A stretch of 64,000 nt of DNA from Loxodes magnus (Eukaryota > Ciliophora > Karyorelictea > Loxodida > Loxodidae): positions 55,702-119,701 of the forward strand of contig CAMPDV010001454.1 of assembly GCA_946699065.1 (NCBI GenBank). Direction: 5' to 3'. The notes under the pieces were generated by a model that was not told where the DNA came from, did not search any database, and saw only the letters and a list, made by a program, of their open reading frames with translations. Within the stretch, counting starts at the first letter, position 1. Every line of letters begins with the position of its first letter. Below, one piece after another: positions 29,801-43,621 of this stretch. The translations under genes and the position numbers were made by a program.

Positions 29801-32000
29801 TAAATACTACTTCTCAAAGCATACTCCTTAAAACTGAAATTTATCTTCTTTTCTTACTTTACTTCTTCACTTTTCTAAATACTACTTCTCAAAGCATACT
29901 CTTTAAAACTGAAATTCTATCTTCTTTTCTTACTTTACTTCTTCACTTTTCTAAATACTACTTCTCAAAGCATACTCTTTAAAACTGAAATTCTATCTTC
30001 TTTTCTTGCTTTACTTCTTCACTTTTCTAAATACTTAATACATAAAACATACTCTTTAAAACTGAAATTCTATCTTCTTTTCTTGCTTTACTTCTTCACT
30101 TTTCTAAATACTACTTCTCAAAGCATACTCTTTAAAACTGAAATTCTATCTTCTTTTCTTGCTTTACTTCTTCACTTTTCTAAATACTACTTCTCAAAGC
30201 ATACTCTTTAAAACTGAAATTTATCTTCTTTTCTTACTTTACTTCTTCACTTTTCTAAATACTACTTCTCAAAGCATACTCTTTAAAACTGAAATTTATC
30301 TTCTTTTCTTACTTTACTTCTTCACTTTTCTAAATACTACTTCTCAAAGCATACTCTTTAAAACTGAAATTTATCTTCTTTTCTTAATTTACTTCTTCAC
30401 TTTTCTAAATACTACTTCTCAAAGCATACTCTTTAAAACTGAAATTCTATCTTCTTTTCTTACTTTACTTCTTCACTTTTCTAAATACTACTTCTCAAAG
30501 CATACTCTTTAAAACTGAAATTTATCTTCTTTTCTTACTTTACTTCTTCACTTTTCTAAATACTTATTACATAAAACATACTCTTTAAAACTGAAATTCT
30601 ATCTTCTTTTCTTGCTTTACTTCTTCACTTTTATAAATACTACTTCTCATAGCATACTCCTTAAAACTGAAATTTATCTTCTTTTCTTACTTTACTTCTT
30701 CACTTTTCTAAATACTACTTCTCAAAGCATACTCTTTAAAACTGAAATTCTATCTTCTTTTCTTACTTTACTTCTTCACTTTTCTAAATACTACTTCTCA
30801 AAGCATACTCTTTAAAACTGAAATTCTATCTTCTTTTCTTGCTTTACTTCTTCACTTTTCTAAATACTTAATACATAAAACATACTCTTTAAAACTGAAA
30901 TTCTATCTTCTTTTCTTGCTTTACTTCTTCACTTTTCTAAATACTACTTCTCAAAGCATACTCTTTAAAACTGAAATTCTATCTTCTTTTCTTGCTTTAC
31001 TTCTTCACTTTTCTAAATACTACTTCTCAAAGCATACTCTTTAAAACTGAAATTTATCTTCTTTTCTTACTTTACTTCTTCACTTTTCTAAATACTACTT
31101 CTCAAAGCATACTCTTTAAAACTGAAATTCTATCTTCTTTTCTTACTTTACTTCTTCACTTTTCTAAATACTACTTCTCAAAGCATACTCTTTAAAACTG
31201 AAATTTATCTTCTTTTCTTACTTTACTTCTTCACTTTTCTAAATACTTATTACATAAAACATACTCTTTAAAACTGAAATTCTATCTTCTTTTCTTGCTT
31301 TACTTCTTCACTTTTATAAATACTACTTCTCAAAGCATACTCCTTAAAACTGAAATTCTATCTTCTTTTCTTACTTTACTTCTTCACTTTTCTAAATACT
31401 ACTTCTCAAAGCATACTCTTTAAAACTGAAATTTATCTTCTTTTCTTACTTTACTTCTTCACTTTTATAAATACTACTTCTCAAAGCATACTCTTTAAAA
31501 CTGAAATTTATCTTCTTTTCTTGCTTTACTTCTTCACTTTTCTAAATACTACTTCTCAAAGCATACTCTTTAAAACTGAAATTTATCTTCTTTTCTTACT
31601 TTACTTCTTCACTTTTCTAAATACTACTTCTCAAAGCATACTCTTTAAAACTGAAATTTATCTTCTTTTCTTACTTTACTTCTTCACTTTTCTAAATACT
31701 ACTTCTCAAAGCATACTCTTTAAAACTGAAATTTATCTTCTTTTCTTACTTTACTTCTTCACTTTTCTAAATACTACTTCTCAAAGCATACTCTTTAAAA
31801 CTGAAATTTATCTTCTTTTCTTAATTTACTTCTTCACTTTTCTAAATACTACTTCTCAAAGCATACTCTTTAAAACTGAAATTCTATCTTCTTTTCTTAC
31901 TTTACTTCTTCACTTTTCTAAATACTACTTCTCAAAGCATACTCTTTAAAACTGAAATTTATCTTCTTTTCTTACTTTACTTCTTCACTTTTCTAAATAC
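27030..32000. repeat. Duplicated segment, offset 3,409 bp (45 monomers)
   Basis: About 1.5 kb starting near 27,030 recurs near 30,440. Landmarks at 27,203, 27,583, 28,112 and the TTAATTTAC monomer near 28,414 reappear at 30,612, 30,992, 31,521 and 31,823, all offset by 3,409 bp. One visible difference is CTCATAGC near 30,650 where the left copy has CTCAAAGC. Both copies contain a run of five 75-bp monomers (from 28,112 and from 31,521). Related runs start near 32,274, where one A is missing in CTCAAGCAT near 32,312, and at 32,952, which has six monomers. This run-length variation suggests slippage or unequal exchange. Confidence 0.8.
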
Positions 32001-35000
32001 TTATTACATAAAACATACTCTTTAAAACTGAAATTCTATCTTCTTTTCTTGCTTTACTTCTTCACTTTTATAAATACTACTTCTCAAAGCATACTCCTTA
32101 AAACTGAAATTCTATCTTCTTTTCTTACTTTACTTCTTCACTTTTCTAAATACTACTTCTCAAAGCATACTCTTTAAAACTGAAATTTATCTTCTTTTCT
32201 TACTTTACTTCTTCACTTTTATAAATACTACTTCTCAAAGCATACTCTTTAAAACTGAAATTTATCTTCTTTTCTTGCTTTACTTCTTCACTTTTCTAAA
32301 TACTACTTCTCAAGCATACTCTTTAAAACTGAAATTTATCTTCTTTTCTTACTTTACTTCTTCACTTTTCTAAATACTACTTCTCAAAGCATACTCTTTA
32401 AAACTGAAATTTATCTTCTTTTCTTACTTTACTTCTTCACTTTTCTAAATACTACTTCTCAAAGCATACTCTTTAAAACTGAAATTTATCTTCTTTTCTT
32501 ACTTTACTTCTTCACTTTTCTAAATACTACTTCTCAAAGCATACTCTTTAAAACTGAAATTTATCTTCTTTTCTTAATTTACTTCTTCACTTTTCTAAAT
32601 ACTACTTCTCAAAGCATACTCTTTAAAACTGAAATTCTATCTTCTTTTCTTACTTTACTTCTTCACTTTTCTAAATACTACTTCTCAAAGCATACTCTTT
32701 AAAACTGAAATTTATCTTCTTTTCTTACTTTACTTCTTCACTTTTCTAAATACTACTTCTCAAAGCATACTCTTTAAAACTGAAATTTATCTTCTTTTCT
32801 TACTTTACTTCTTCACTTTTCTAAATACTACTTCTCAAAGCATACTCTTTAAAACTGAAATTCTATCTTCTTTTCTTACTTTACTTCTTCACTTTTATAA
32901 ATACTACTTCTCAAAGCATACTCTTTAAAACTGAAATTCTATCTTCTTTTCTTGCTTTACTTCTTCACTTTTCTAAATACTACTTCTCAAAGCATACTCT
33001 TTAAAACTGAAATTTATCTTCTTTTCTTACTTTACTTCTTCACTTTTCTAAATACTACTTCTCAAAGCATACTCTTTAAAACTGAAATTTATCTTCTTTT
33101 CTTACTTTACTTCTTCACTTTTCTAAATACTACTTCTCAAAGCATACTCTTTAAAACTGAAATTTATCTTCTTTTCTTACTTTACTTCTTCACTTTTCTA
33201 AATACTACTTCTCAAAGCATACTCTTTAAAACTGAAATTTATCTTCTTTTCTTACTTTACTTCTTCACTTTTCTAAATACTACTTCTCAAAGCATACTCT
33301 TTAAAACTGAAATTTATCTTCTTTTCTTAATTTACTTCTTCACTTTTCTAAATACTACTTCTCAAAGCATACTCTTTAAAACTGAAATTCTATCTTCTTT
33401 TCTTACTTTACTTCTTCACTTTTCTAAATACTACTTCTCAAAGCATACTCTTTAAAACTGAAATTTATCTTCTTTTCTTACTTTACTTCTTCACTTTTCT
33501 AAATACTACTTCTCAAAGCATACTCTTTAAAACTGAAATTTATCTTCTTTTCTTACTTTACTTCTTCACTTTTCTAAATACTACTTCTCAAAGCATACTC
33601 TTTAAAACTGAAATTCTATCTTCTTTTCTTACTTTACTTCTTCACTTTTATAAATACTACTTCTCAAAGCATACTCTTTAAAACTGAAATTCTATCTTCT
33701 TTTCTTGCTTTACTTCTTCACTTTTCTAAATACTACTTCTCAAAGCATACTCTTTAAAACTGAAATTTATCTTCTTTTCTTACTTTACTTCTTCACTTTT
33801 CTAAATACTACTTCTCAAAGCATACTCTTTAAAACTGAAATTCTATCTTCTTTTCTTACTTTACTTCTTCACTTTTCTAAATACTACTTCTCAAAGCATA
33901 CTCTTTAAAACTGAAATTTATCTTCTTTTCTTACTTTACTTCTTCACTTTTCTAAATACTTATTACATAAAACCTACTCTTTAAAACTGAAATTCTATCT
34001 TCTTTTCTTGCTTTACTTCTTCACTTTTATAAATACTACTTCTCAAAGCATACTCCTTAAAACTGAAATTCTATCTTCTTTTCTTACTTTACTTCTTCAC
34101 TTTTCTAAATACTACTTCTCAAAGCATACTCTTTAAAACTGAAATTTATCTTCTTTTCTTACTTTACTTCTTCACTTTTCTAAATACTACTTCTCAAAGC
34201 ATACTCTTTAAAACTGAAATTTATCTTCTTTTCTTACTTTACTTCTTCACTTTTCTAAATACTACTTCTCAAAGCATACTCTTTAAAACTGAAATTCTAT
34301 CTTCTTTTCTTACTTTACTTCTTCACTTTTATAAATACTACTTCTCAAAGCATACTCCTTAAAACTGAAATTCTATCTTCTTTTCTTACTTTACTTCTTC
34401 ACTTTTCTAAATACTACTTCTCAAAGCATACTCTTTAAAACTGAAATTCTATCTTCTTTTCTTGCTTTACTTCTTCACTTTTCTAAATACTTAATACATA
34501 AAACATACTCTTTAAAACTGAAATTTATCTTCTTTTCTTACTTTACTTCTTCACTTTTCTAAATACTACTTCTCAAAGCATACTCTTTAAAACTGAAATT
34601 TATCTTCTTTTCTTACTTTACTTCTTCACTTTTCTAAATACTACTTCTCAAAGCATACTCCTTAAAACTGAAATTCTATCTTCTTTTCTTACTTTACTTC
34701 TTCACTTTTCTAAATACTACTTCTCAAAGCATACTCTTTAAAACTGAAATTCTATCTTCTTTTCTTGCTTTACTTCTTCACTTTTCTAAATACTTAATAC
34801 ATAAAACATACTCTTTAAAACTGAAATTTATCTTCTTTTCTTGCTTTACTTCTTCACTTTTCTAAATACTACTTCTCAAAGCATACTCTTTAAAACTGAA
34901 ATTCTATCTTCTTTTCTTACTTTACTTCTTCACTTTTCTAAATACTACTTCTCAAAGCATACTCTTTAAAACTGAAATTTATCTTCTTTTCTTACTTTAC

Positions 35001-35599
35001 TTCTTCACTTTTCTAAATACTACTTCTCAAAGCATACTCCTTAAAACTGAAATTCTATCTTCTTTTCTTGCTTTACTTCTTCACTTTTCTAAATACTTAA
35101 TACATAAAACATACTCTTTAAAACTGAAATTTATCTTCTTTTCTTGCTTTACTTCTTCACTTTTCTAAATACTACTTCTCAAAGCATACTCTTTAAAACT
35201 GAAATTCTATCTTCTTTTCTTACTTTACTTCTTCACTTTTCTAAATACTACTTCTCAAAGCATACTCTTTAAAACTGAAATTCTATCTTCTTTTCTTGCT
35301 TTACTTCTTCACTTTTCTAAATACTTAATACATAAAACATACTCTTTAAAACTGAAATTTATCTTCTTTTCTTGCTTTACTTCTTCACTTTTCTAAATAC
35401 TACTTCTCAAAGCATACTCTTTAAAACTGAAATTCTATCTTCTTTTCTTGCTTTACTTCTTCACTTTTCTAAATACTACTTCTCAAAGCATACTCTTTAA
35501 AACTGAAATTCTATCTTCTTTTCTTACTTTACTTCTTCACTTTTCTAAATACTACTTCTCAAAGCATACTCTTTAAAACTGAAATTCGATCTTCTTTTC

Positions 35600-36331
35600 T
35601 TGCTTTACTTCTTCACTTTTCTAAATACTACTTCTCAAAGCATACTCTTTAAAACTGAAATTTATCTTCTTTTCTTACTTTACTTCTTCACTTTTCTAAA
35701 TACTACTTCTCAAAGCATACTCTTTAAAACTGAAATTCTATCTTCTTTTCTTGCTTTACTTCTTCACTTTTATAAATACTACTTCTCAAAGCATACTCTT
35801 TAAAACTGAAATTTATCTTCTTTTCTTACTTTACTTCTTCACTTTTCTAAATACTACTTCTCAAAGCATACTCTTTAAAACTGAAATTCGATCTTCTTTT
35901 CTTGCTTTACTTCTTCACTTTTATAAATACTACTTCTCAAAGCATACTCTTTAAAACTGAAATTTATCTTCTTTTCTTACTTTACTTCTTCACTTTTCTA
36001 AATACTACTTCTCAAAGCATACTCTTTAAAACTGAAATTCGATCTTCTTTTCTTGCTTTACTTCTTCACTTTTCTAAATACTACTTCTCAAAGCATACTC
36101 CTTAAAACTGAAATTTATCTTCTTTTCTTACTTTACTTCTTCACTTTTCTAAATACTACTTCTCAAAGCATACTCTTTAAAACTGAAATTTATCTTCTTT
36201 TCTTACTTTACTTCTTCACTTTTCTAAATACTACTTCTCAAAGCATACTCTTTAAAACTGAAATTCTATCTTCTTTTCTTACTTTACTTCTTCACTTTTC
36301 TAAATACTACTTCTCAAAGCATACTCTTTAA
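35600..36331. repeat. Block P, first copy (151-bp dimer periodicity)
   Basis: Monomers alternate between a GCTTTAC type with an ATTC end (76 bp) and an ACTTTAC type with an ATT end (75 bp), giving a 151-bp dimer. Matching phases start at 35,600, 35,751, 35,902 and 36,053. The block carries TTATAAATAC variants in its second and third dimers and a CTCCTT variant in the fourth. The same ~730-bp block is found at 40,369-41,100, 44,607-45,338 and 49,154-49,885 with indistinguishable variant order. Confidence 0.85.
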
Positions 36332-38548
36332 AACTGAAATTCTATCTTCTTTTCTTGCTTTACTTCTTCACTTTTCTAAATACTTAATACATAAAACATA
36401 CTCTTTAAAACTGAAATTTATCTTCTTTTCTTGCTTTACTTCTTCACTTTTCTAAATACTACTTCTCAAAGCATACTCTTTAAAACTGAAATTCGATCTT
36501 CTTTTCTTGCTTTACTTCTTCACTTTTCTAAATACTACTTCTCAAAGCATACTCTTTAAAACTGAAATTTATCTTCTTTTCTTACTTTACTTCTTCACTT
36601 TTCTAAATACTACTTCTCAAAGCATACTCTTTAAAACTGAAATTTATCTTCTTTTCTTGCTTTACTTCTTCACTTTTCTAAATACTACTTCTCAAAGCAT
36701 ACTCTTTAAAACTGAAATTCTATCTTCTTTTCTTACTTTACTTCTTCACTTTTCTAAATACTACTTCTCAAAGCATACTCTTTAAAACTGAAATTCTATC
36801 TTCTTTTCTTGCTTTACTTCTTCACTTTTCTAAATACTACTTCTCAAAGCATACTCTTTAAAACTGAAATTCTATCTTCTTTTCTTACTTTACTTCTTCA
36901 CTTTTCTAAATACTACTTCTCAAAGCATACTCTTTAAAACTGAAATTTATCTTCTTTTCTTGCTTTACTTCTTCACTTTTCTAAATACTACTTCTCAAAG
37001 CATACTCTTTAAAACTGAAATTTATCTTCTTTTCTTACTTTACTTCTTCACTTTTCTAAATACTACTTCTCAAAGCATACTCTTTAAAACTGAAATTTAT
37101 CTTCTTTTCTTACTTTACTTCTTCACTTTTCTAAATACTACTTCTCAAAGCATACTCCTTAAAACTGAAATTCTATCTTCTTTTCTTGCTTTACTTCTTC
37201 ACTTTTCTAAATACTTAATACATAAAACATACTCTTTAAAACTGAAATTCTATCTTCTTTTCTTGCTTTACTTCTTCACTTTTCTAAATACTACTTCTCA
37301 AAGCATACTCTTTAAAACTGAAATTTATCTTCTTTTCTTGCTTTACTTCTTCACTTTTATAAATACTACTTCTCAAAGCATACTCTTTAAAACTGAAATT
37401 TATCTTCTTTTCTTGCTTTACTTCTTCACTTTTCTAAATACTACTTCTCAAAGCATACTCTTTAAAACTGAAATTTATCTTCTTTTCTTACTTTACTTCT
37501 TCACTTTTATAAATACTACTTCTCAAAGCATACTCTTTAAAACTGAAATTCGATCTTCTTTTCTTGCTTTACTTCTTCACTTTTCTAAATACTACTTCTC
37601 AAAGCATACTCTTTAAAACTGAAATTTATCTTCTTTTCTTACTTTACTTCTTCACTTTTATAAATACTACTTCTCAAAGCATACTCTTTAAAACTGAAAT
37701 TTATCTTCTTTTCTTACTTTACTTCTTCACTTTTCTAAATACTTATTACATAAAACATACTCTTTAAAACTGAAATTCTATCTTCTTTTCTTGCTTTACT
37801 TCTTCACTTTTATAAATACTACTTCTCAAAGCATACTCTTTAAAACTGAAATTCTATCTTCTTTTCTTACTTTACTTCTTCACTTTTCTAAATACTACTT
37901 CTCAAAGCATACTCTTTAAAACTGAAATTCTATCTTCTTTTCTTACTTTACTTCTTCACTTTTCTAAATACTACTTCTCAAAGCATACTCTTTAAAACTG
38001 AAATTCTATCTTCTTTTCTTGCTTTACTTCTTCACTTTTCTAAATACTACTTCTCAAAGCATACTCTTTAAAACTGAAATTCTATCTTCTTTTCTTACTT
38101 TACTTCTTCACTTTTCTAAATACTACTTCTCAAAGCATACTCTTTAAAACTGAAATTCTATCTTCTTTTCTTGCTTTACTTCTTCACTTTTCTAAATACT
38201 ACTTCTCAAAGCATACTCTTTAAAACTGAAATTCTATCTTCTTTTCTTACTTTACTTCTTCACTTTTCTAAATACTACTTCTCAAAGCATACTCTTTAAA
38301 ACTGAAATTTATCTTCTTTTCTTACTTTACTTCTTCACTTTTCTAAATACTACTTCTCAAAGCATACTCTTTAAAACTGAAATTTATCTTCTTTTCTTAA
38401 TTTACTTCTTCACTTTTCTAAATACTACTTCTCAAAGCATACTCTTTAAAACTGAAATTCTATCTTCTTTTCTTGCTTTACTTCTTCACTTTTCTAAATA
38501 CTACTTCTCAAAGCATACTCTTTAAAACTGAAATTCTATCTTCTTTTC

Positions 38549-41500
38549 TTGCTTTACTTCTTCACTTTTCTAAATACTACTTCTCAAAGCATACTCTTTA
38601 AAACTGAAATTTATCTTCTTTTCTTACTTTACTTCTTCACTTTTCTAAATACTACTTCTCAAAGCATACTCTTTAAAACTGAAATTTATCTTCTTTTCTT
38701 ACTTTACTTCTTCACTTTTCTAAATACTTAATACATAAAACATACTCTTTAAAACTGAAATTCTATCTTCTTTTCTTGCTTTACTTCTTCACTTTTCTAA
38801 ATACTACTTCTCAAAGCATACTCTTTAAAACTGAAATTTATCTTCTTTTCTTACTTTACTTCTTCACTTTTCTAAATACTACTTCTCAAAGCATACTCTT
38901 TAAAACTGAAATTTATCTTCTTTTCTTACTTTACTTCTTCACTTTTCTAAATACTACTTCTCAAAGCATACTCCTTAAAACTGAAATTCTATCTTCTTTT
39001 CTTGCTTTACTTCTTCACTTTTCTAAATACTTAATACATAAAACATACTCTTTAAAACTGAAATTTATCTTCTTTTCTTGCTTTACTTCTTCACTTTTCT
39101 AAATACTACTTCTCAAAGCATACTCTTTAAAACTGAAATTCTATCTTCTTTTCTTACTTTACTTCTTCACTTTTCTAAATACTACTTCTCAAAGCATACT
39201 CTTTAAAACTGAAATTCTATCTTCTTTTCTTGCTTTACTTCTTCACTTTTCTAAATACTTAATACATAAAACATACTCTTTAAAACTGAAATTTATCTTC
39301 TTTTCTTGCTTTACTTCTTCACTTTTCTAAATACTACTTCTCAAAGCATACTCTTTAAAAACTGAAATTCTATCTTCTTTTCTTGCTTTACTTCTTCACT
39401 TTTCTAAATACTACTTCTCAAAGCATACTCTTTAAAACTGAAATTCTATCTTCTTTTCTTACTTTACTTCTTCACTTTTCTAAATACTACTTCTCAAAGC
39501 ATACTCTTTAAAACTGAAATTCGATCTTCTTTTCTTGCTTTACTTCTTCACTTTTCTAAATACTACTTCTCAAAGCATACTCTTTAAAACTGAAATTTAT
39601 CTTCTTTTCTTACTTTACTTCTTCACTTTTCTAAATACTACTTCTCAAAGCATACTCTTTAAAACTGAAATTCTATCTTCTTTTCTTGCTTTACTTCTTC
39701 ACTTTTATAAATACTACTTCTCAAAGCATACTCTTTAAAACTGAAATTTATCTTCTTTTCTTACTTTACTTCTTCACTTTTCTAAATACTACTTCTCAAA
39801 GCATACTCCTTAAAACTGAAATTCTATCTTCTTTTCTTGCTTTACTTCTTCACTTTTCTAAATACTTAATACATAAAACATACTCTTTAAAACTGAAATT
39901 TATCTTCTTTTCTTGCTTTACTTCTTCACTTTTCTAAATACTACTTCTCAAAGCATACTCTTTAAAACTGAAATTCTATCTTCTTTTCTTACTTTACTTC
40001 TTCACTTTTCTAAATACTACTTCTCAAAGCATACTCTTTAAAACTGAAATTCTATCTTCTTTTCTTGCTTTACTTCTTCACTTTTCTAAATACTTAATAC
40101 ATAAAACATACTCTTTAAAACTGAAATTTATCTTCTTTTCTTGCTTTACTTCTTCACTTTTCTAAATACTACTTCTCAAAGCATACTCTTTAAAACTGAA
40201 ATTCTATCTTCTTTTCTTGCTTTACTTCTTCACTTTTCTAAATACTACTTCTCAAAGCATACTCTTTAAAACTGAAATTCTATCTTCTTTTCTTACTTTA
40301 CTTCTTCACTTTTCTAAATACTACTTCTCAAAGCATACTCTTTAAAACTGAAATTCGATCTTCTTTTCTTGCTTTACTTCTTCACTTTTCTAAATACTAC
40401 TTCTCAAAGCATACTCTTTAAAACTGAAATTTATCTTCTTTTCTTACTTTACTTCTTCACTTTTCTAAATACTACTTCTCAAAGCATACTCTTTAAAACT
40501 GAAATTCTATCTTCTTTTCTTGCTTTACTTCTTCACTTTTATAAATACTACTTCTCAAAGCATACTCTTTAAAACTGAAATTTATCTTCTTTTCTTACTT
40601 TACTTCTTCACTTTTCTAAATACTACTTCTCAAAGCATACTCTTTAAAACTGAAATTCGATCTTCTTTTCTTGCTTTACTTCTTCACTTTTATAAATACT
40701 ACTTCTCAAAGCATACTCTTTAAAACTGAAATTTATCTTCTTTTCTTACTTTACTTCTTCACTTTTCTAAATACTACTTCTCAAAGCATACTCTTTAAAA
40801 CTGAAATTCGATCTTCTTTTCTTGCTTTACTTCTTCACTTTTCTAAATACTACTTCTCAAAGCATACTCCTTAAAACTGAAATTTATCTTCTTTTCTTAC
40901 TTTACTTCTTCACTTTTCTAAATACTACTTCTCAAAGCATACTCTTTAAAACTGAAATTTATCTTCTTTTCTTACTTTACTTCTTCACTTTTCTAAATAC
41001 TACTTCTCAAAGCATACTCTTTAAAACTGAAATTCTATCTTCTTTTCTTACTTTACTTCTTCACTTTTCTAAATACTACTTCTCAAAGCATACTCTTTAA
41101 AACTGAAATTCTATCTTCTTTTCTTGCTTTACTTCTTCACTTTTCTAAATACTTAATACATAAAACATACTCTTTAAAACTGAAATTCTATCTTCTTTTC
41201 TTGCTTTACTTCTTCACTTTTCTAAATACTACTTCTCAAAGCATACTCTTTAAAACTGAAATTCGATCTTCTTTTCTTGCTTTACTTCTTCACTTTTCTA
41301 AATACTACTTCTCAAAGCATACTCTTTAAAACTGAAATTTATCTTCTTTTCTTACTTTACTTCTTCACTTTTATAAATACTACTTCTCAAAGCATACTCT
41401 TTAAAACTGAAATTTATCTTCTTTTCTTAATTTACTTCTTCACTTTTCTAAATACTACTTCTCAAAGCATACTCTTTAAAACTGAAATTCTATCTTCTTT

Positions 41501-43621
41501 TCTTGCTTTACTTCTTCACTTTTCTAAATACTACTTCTCAAAGCATACTCTTTAAAACTGAAATTTATCTTCTTTTCTTGCTTTACTTCTTCACTTTTAT
41601 AAATACTACTTCTCAAAGCATACTCTTTAAAACTGAAATTTATCTTCTTTTCTTACTTTACTTCTTCACTTTTCTAAATACTACTTCTCAAAGCATACTC
41701 TTTAAAACTGAAATTCGATCTTCTTTTCTTGCTTTACTTCTTCACTTTTCTAAATACTACTTCTCAAAGCATACTCTTTAAAACTGAAATTTATCTTCTT
41801 TTCTTACTTTACTTCTTCACTTTTCTAAATACTACTTCTCAAAGCATACTCTTTAAAACTGAAATTTATCTTCTTTTCTTACTTTACTTCTTCACTTTTC
41901 TAAATACTTATTACATAAAACATACTCTTTAAAACTGAAATTCTATCTTCTTTTCTTACTTTACTTCTTCACTTTTCTAAATACTACTTCTCAAAGCATA
42001 CTCTTTAAAACTGAAATTCTATCTTCTTTTCTTGCTTTACTTCTTCACTTTTCTAAATACTACTTCTCAAAGCATACTCTTTAAAACTGAAATTCTATCT
42101 TCTTTTCTTACTTTACTTCTTCACTTTTCTAAATACTACTTCTCAAAGCATACTCTTTAAAACTGAAATTCTATCTTCTTTTCTTGCTTTACTTCTTCAC
42201 TTTTCTAAATACTACTTCTCAAAGCATACTCTTTAAAACTGAAATTCTATCTTCTTTTCTTACTTTACTTCTTCACTTTTCTAAATACTACTTCTCAAAG
42301 CATACTCTTTAAAACTGAAATTTATCTTCTTTTCTTACTTTACTTCTTCACTTTTCTAAATACTACTTCTCAAAGCATACTCCTTAAAACTGAAATTCTA
42401 TCTTCTTTTCTTGCTTTACTTCTTCACTTTTCTAAATACTTAATACATAAAACATACTCTTTAAAACTGAAATTCTATCTTCTTTTCTTGCTTTACTTCT
42501 TCACTTTTCTAAATACTACTTCTCAAAGCATACTCTTTAAAACTGAAATTTATCTTCTTTTCTTGCTTTACTTCTTCACTTTTATAAATACTACTTCTCA
42601 AAGCATACTCTTTAAAACTGAAATTTATCTTCTTTTCTTGCTTTACTTCTTCACTTTTCTAAATACTACTTCTCAAAGCATACTCTTTAAAACTGAAATT
42701 TATCTTCTTTTCTTACTTTACTTCTTCACTTTTATAAATACTACTTCTCAAAGCATACTCTTTAAAACTGAAATTCGATCTTCTTTTCTTGCTTTACTTC
42801 TTCACTTTTCTAAATACTACTTCTCAAAGCATACTCTTTAAAACTGAAATTTATCTTCTTTTCTTACTTTACTTCTTCACTTTTCTAAATACTACTTCTC
42901 AAAGCATACTCTTTAAAACTGAAATTTATCTTCTTTTCTTACTTTACTTCTTCACTTTTCTAAATACTTATTACATAAAACATACTCTTTAAAACTGAAA
43001 TTCTATCTTCTTTTCTTGCTTTACTTCTTCACTTTTCTAAATACTACTTCTCAAAGCATACTCTTTAAAACTGAAATTCTATCTTCTTTTCTTACTTTAC
43101 TTCTTCACTTTTCTAAATACTACTTCTCAAAGCATACTCTTTAAAACTGAAATTCTATCTTCTTTTCTTACTTTACTTCTTCACTTTTCTAAATACTACT
43201 TCTCAAAGCATACTCTTTAAAACTGAAATTCTATCTTCTTTTCTTGCTTTACTTCTTCACTTTTCTAAATACTACTTCTCAAAGCATACTCTTTAAAACT
43301 GAAATTCTATCTTCTTTTCTTACTTTACTTCTTCACTTTTCTAAATACTACTTCTCAAAGCATACTCTTTAAAACTGAAATTTATCTTCTTTTCTTACTT
43401 TACTTCTTCACTTTTCTAAATACTACTTCTCAAAGCATACTCTTTAAAACTGAAATTTATCTTCTTTTCTTAATTTACTTCTTCACTTTTCTAAATACTA
43501 CTTCTCAAAGCATACTCTTTAAAACTGAAATTCTATCTTCTTTTCTTGCTTTACTTCTTCACTTTTCTAAATACTACTTCTCAAAGCATACTCTTTAAAA
43601 CTGAAATTCTATCTTCTTTTC
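38549..43621. repeat. Large higher-order repeat, copy A (5,073 bp, 67 monomers)
   Basis: Landmarks at 38,549, 38,776 and 39,535 recur at 43,622, 43,849 and 44,607, an offset of 5,072-5,073 bp. Copy A holds an extra internal tandem duplication of 834 bp: 39,535 and 40,369 start equivalent segments, so block P and what follows are offset by only 4,238 bp from copy B (40,369 to 44,607, 41,277 to 45,515, 41,729 to 45,967). An extra A in the TTTAAAAACTG run near 39,360 is not seen at equivalent places in the other copies. The right part, 41,930-43,621, differs from copy B in how many sub-blocks it has. Confidence 0.83.
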
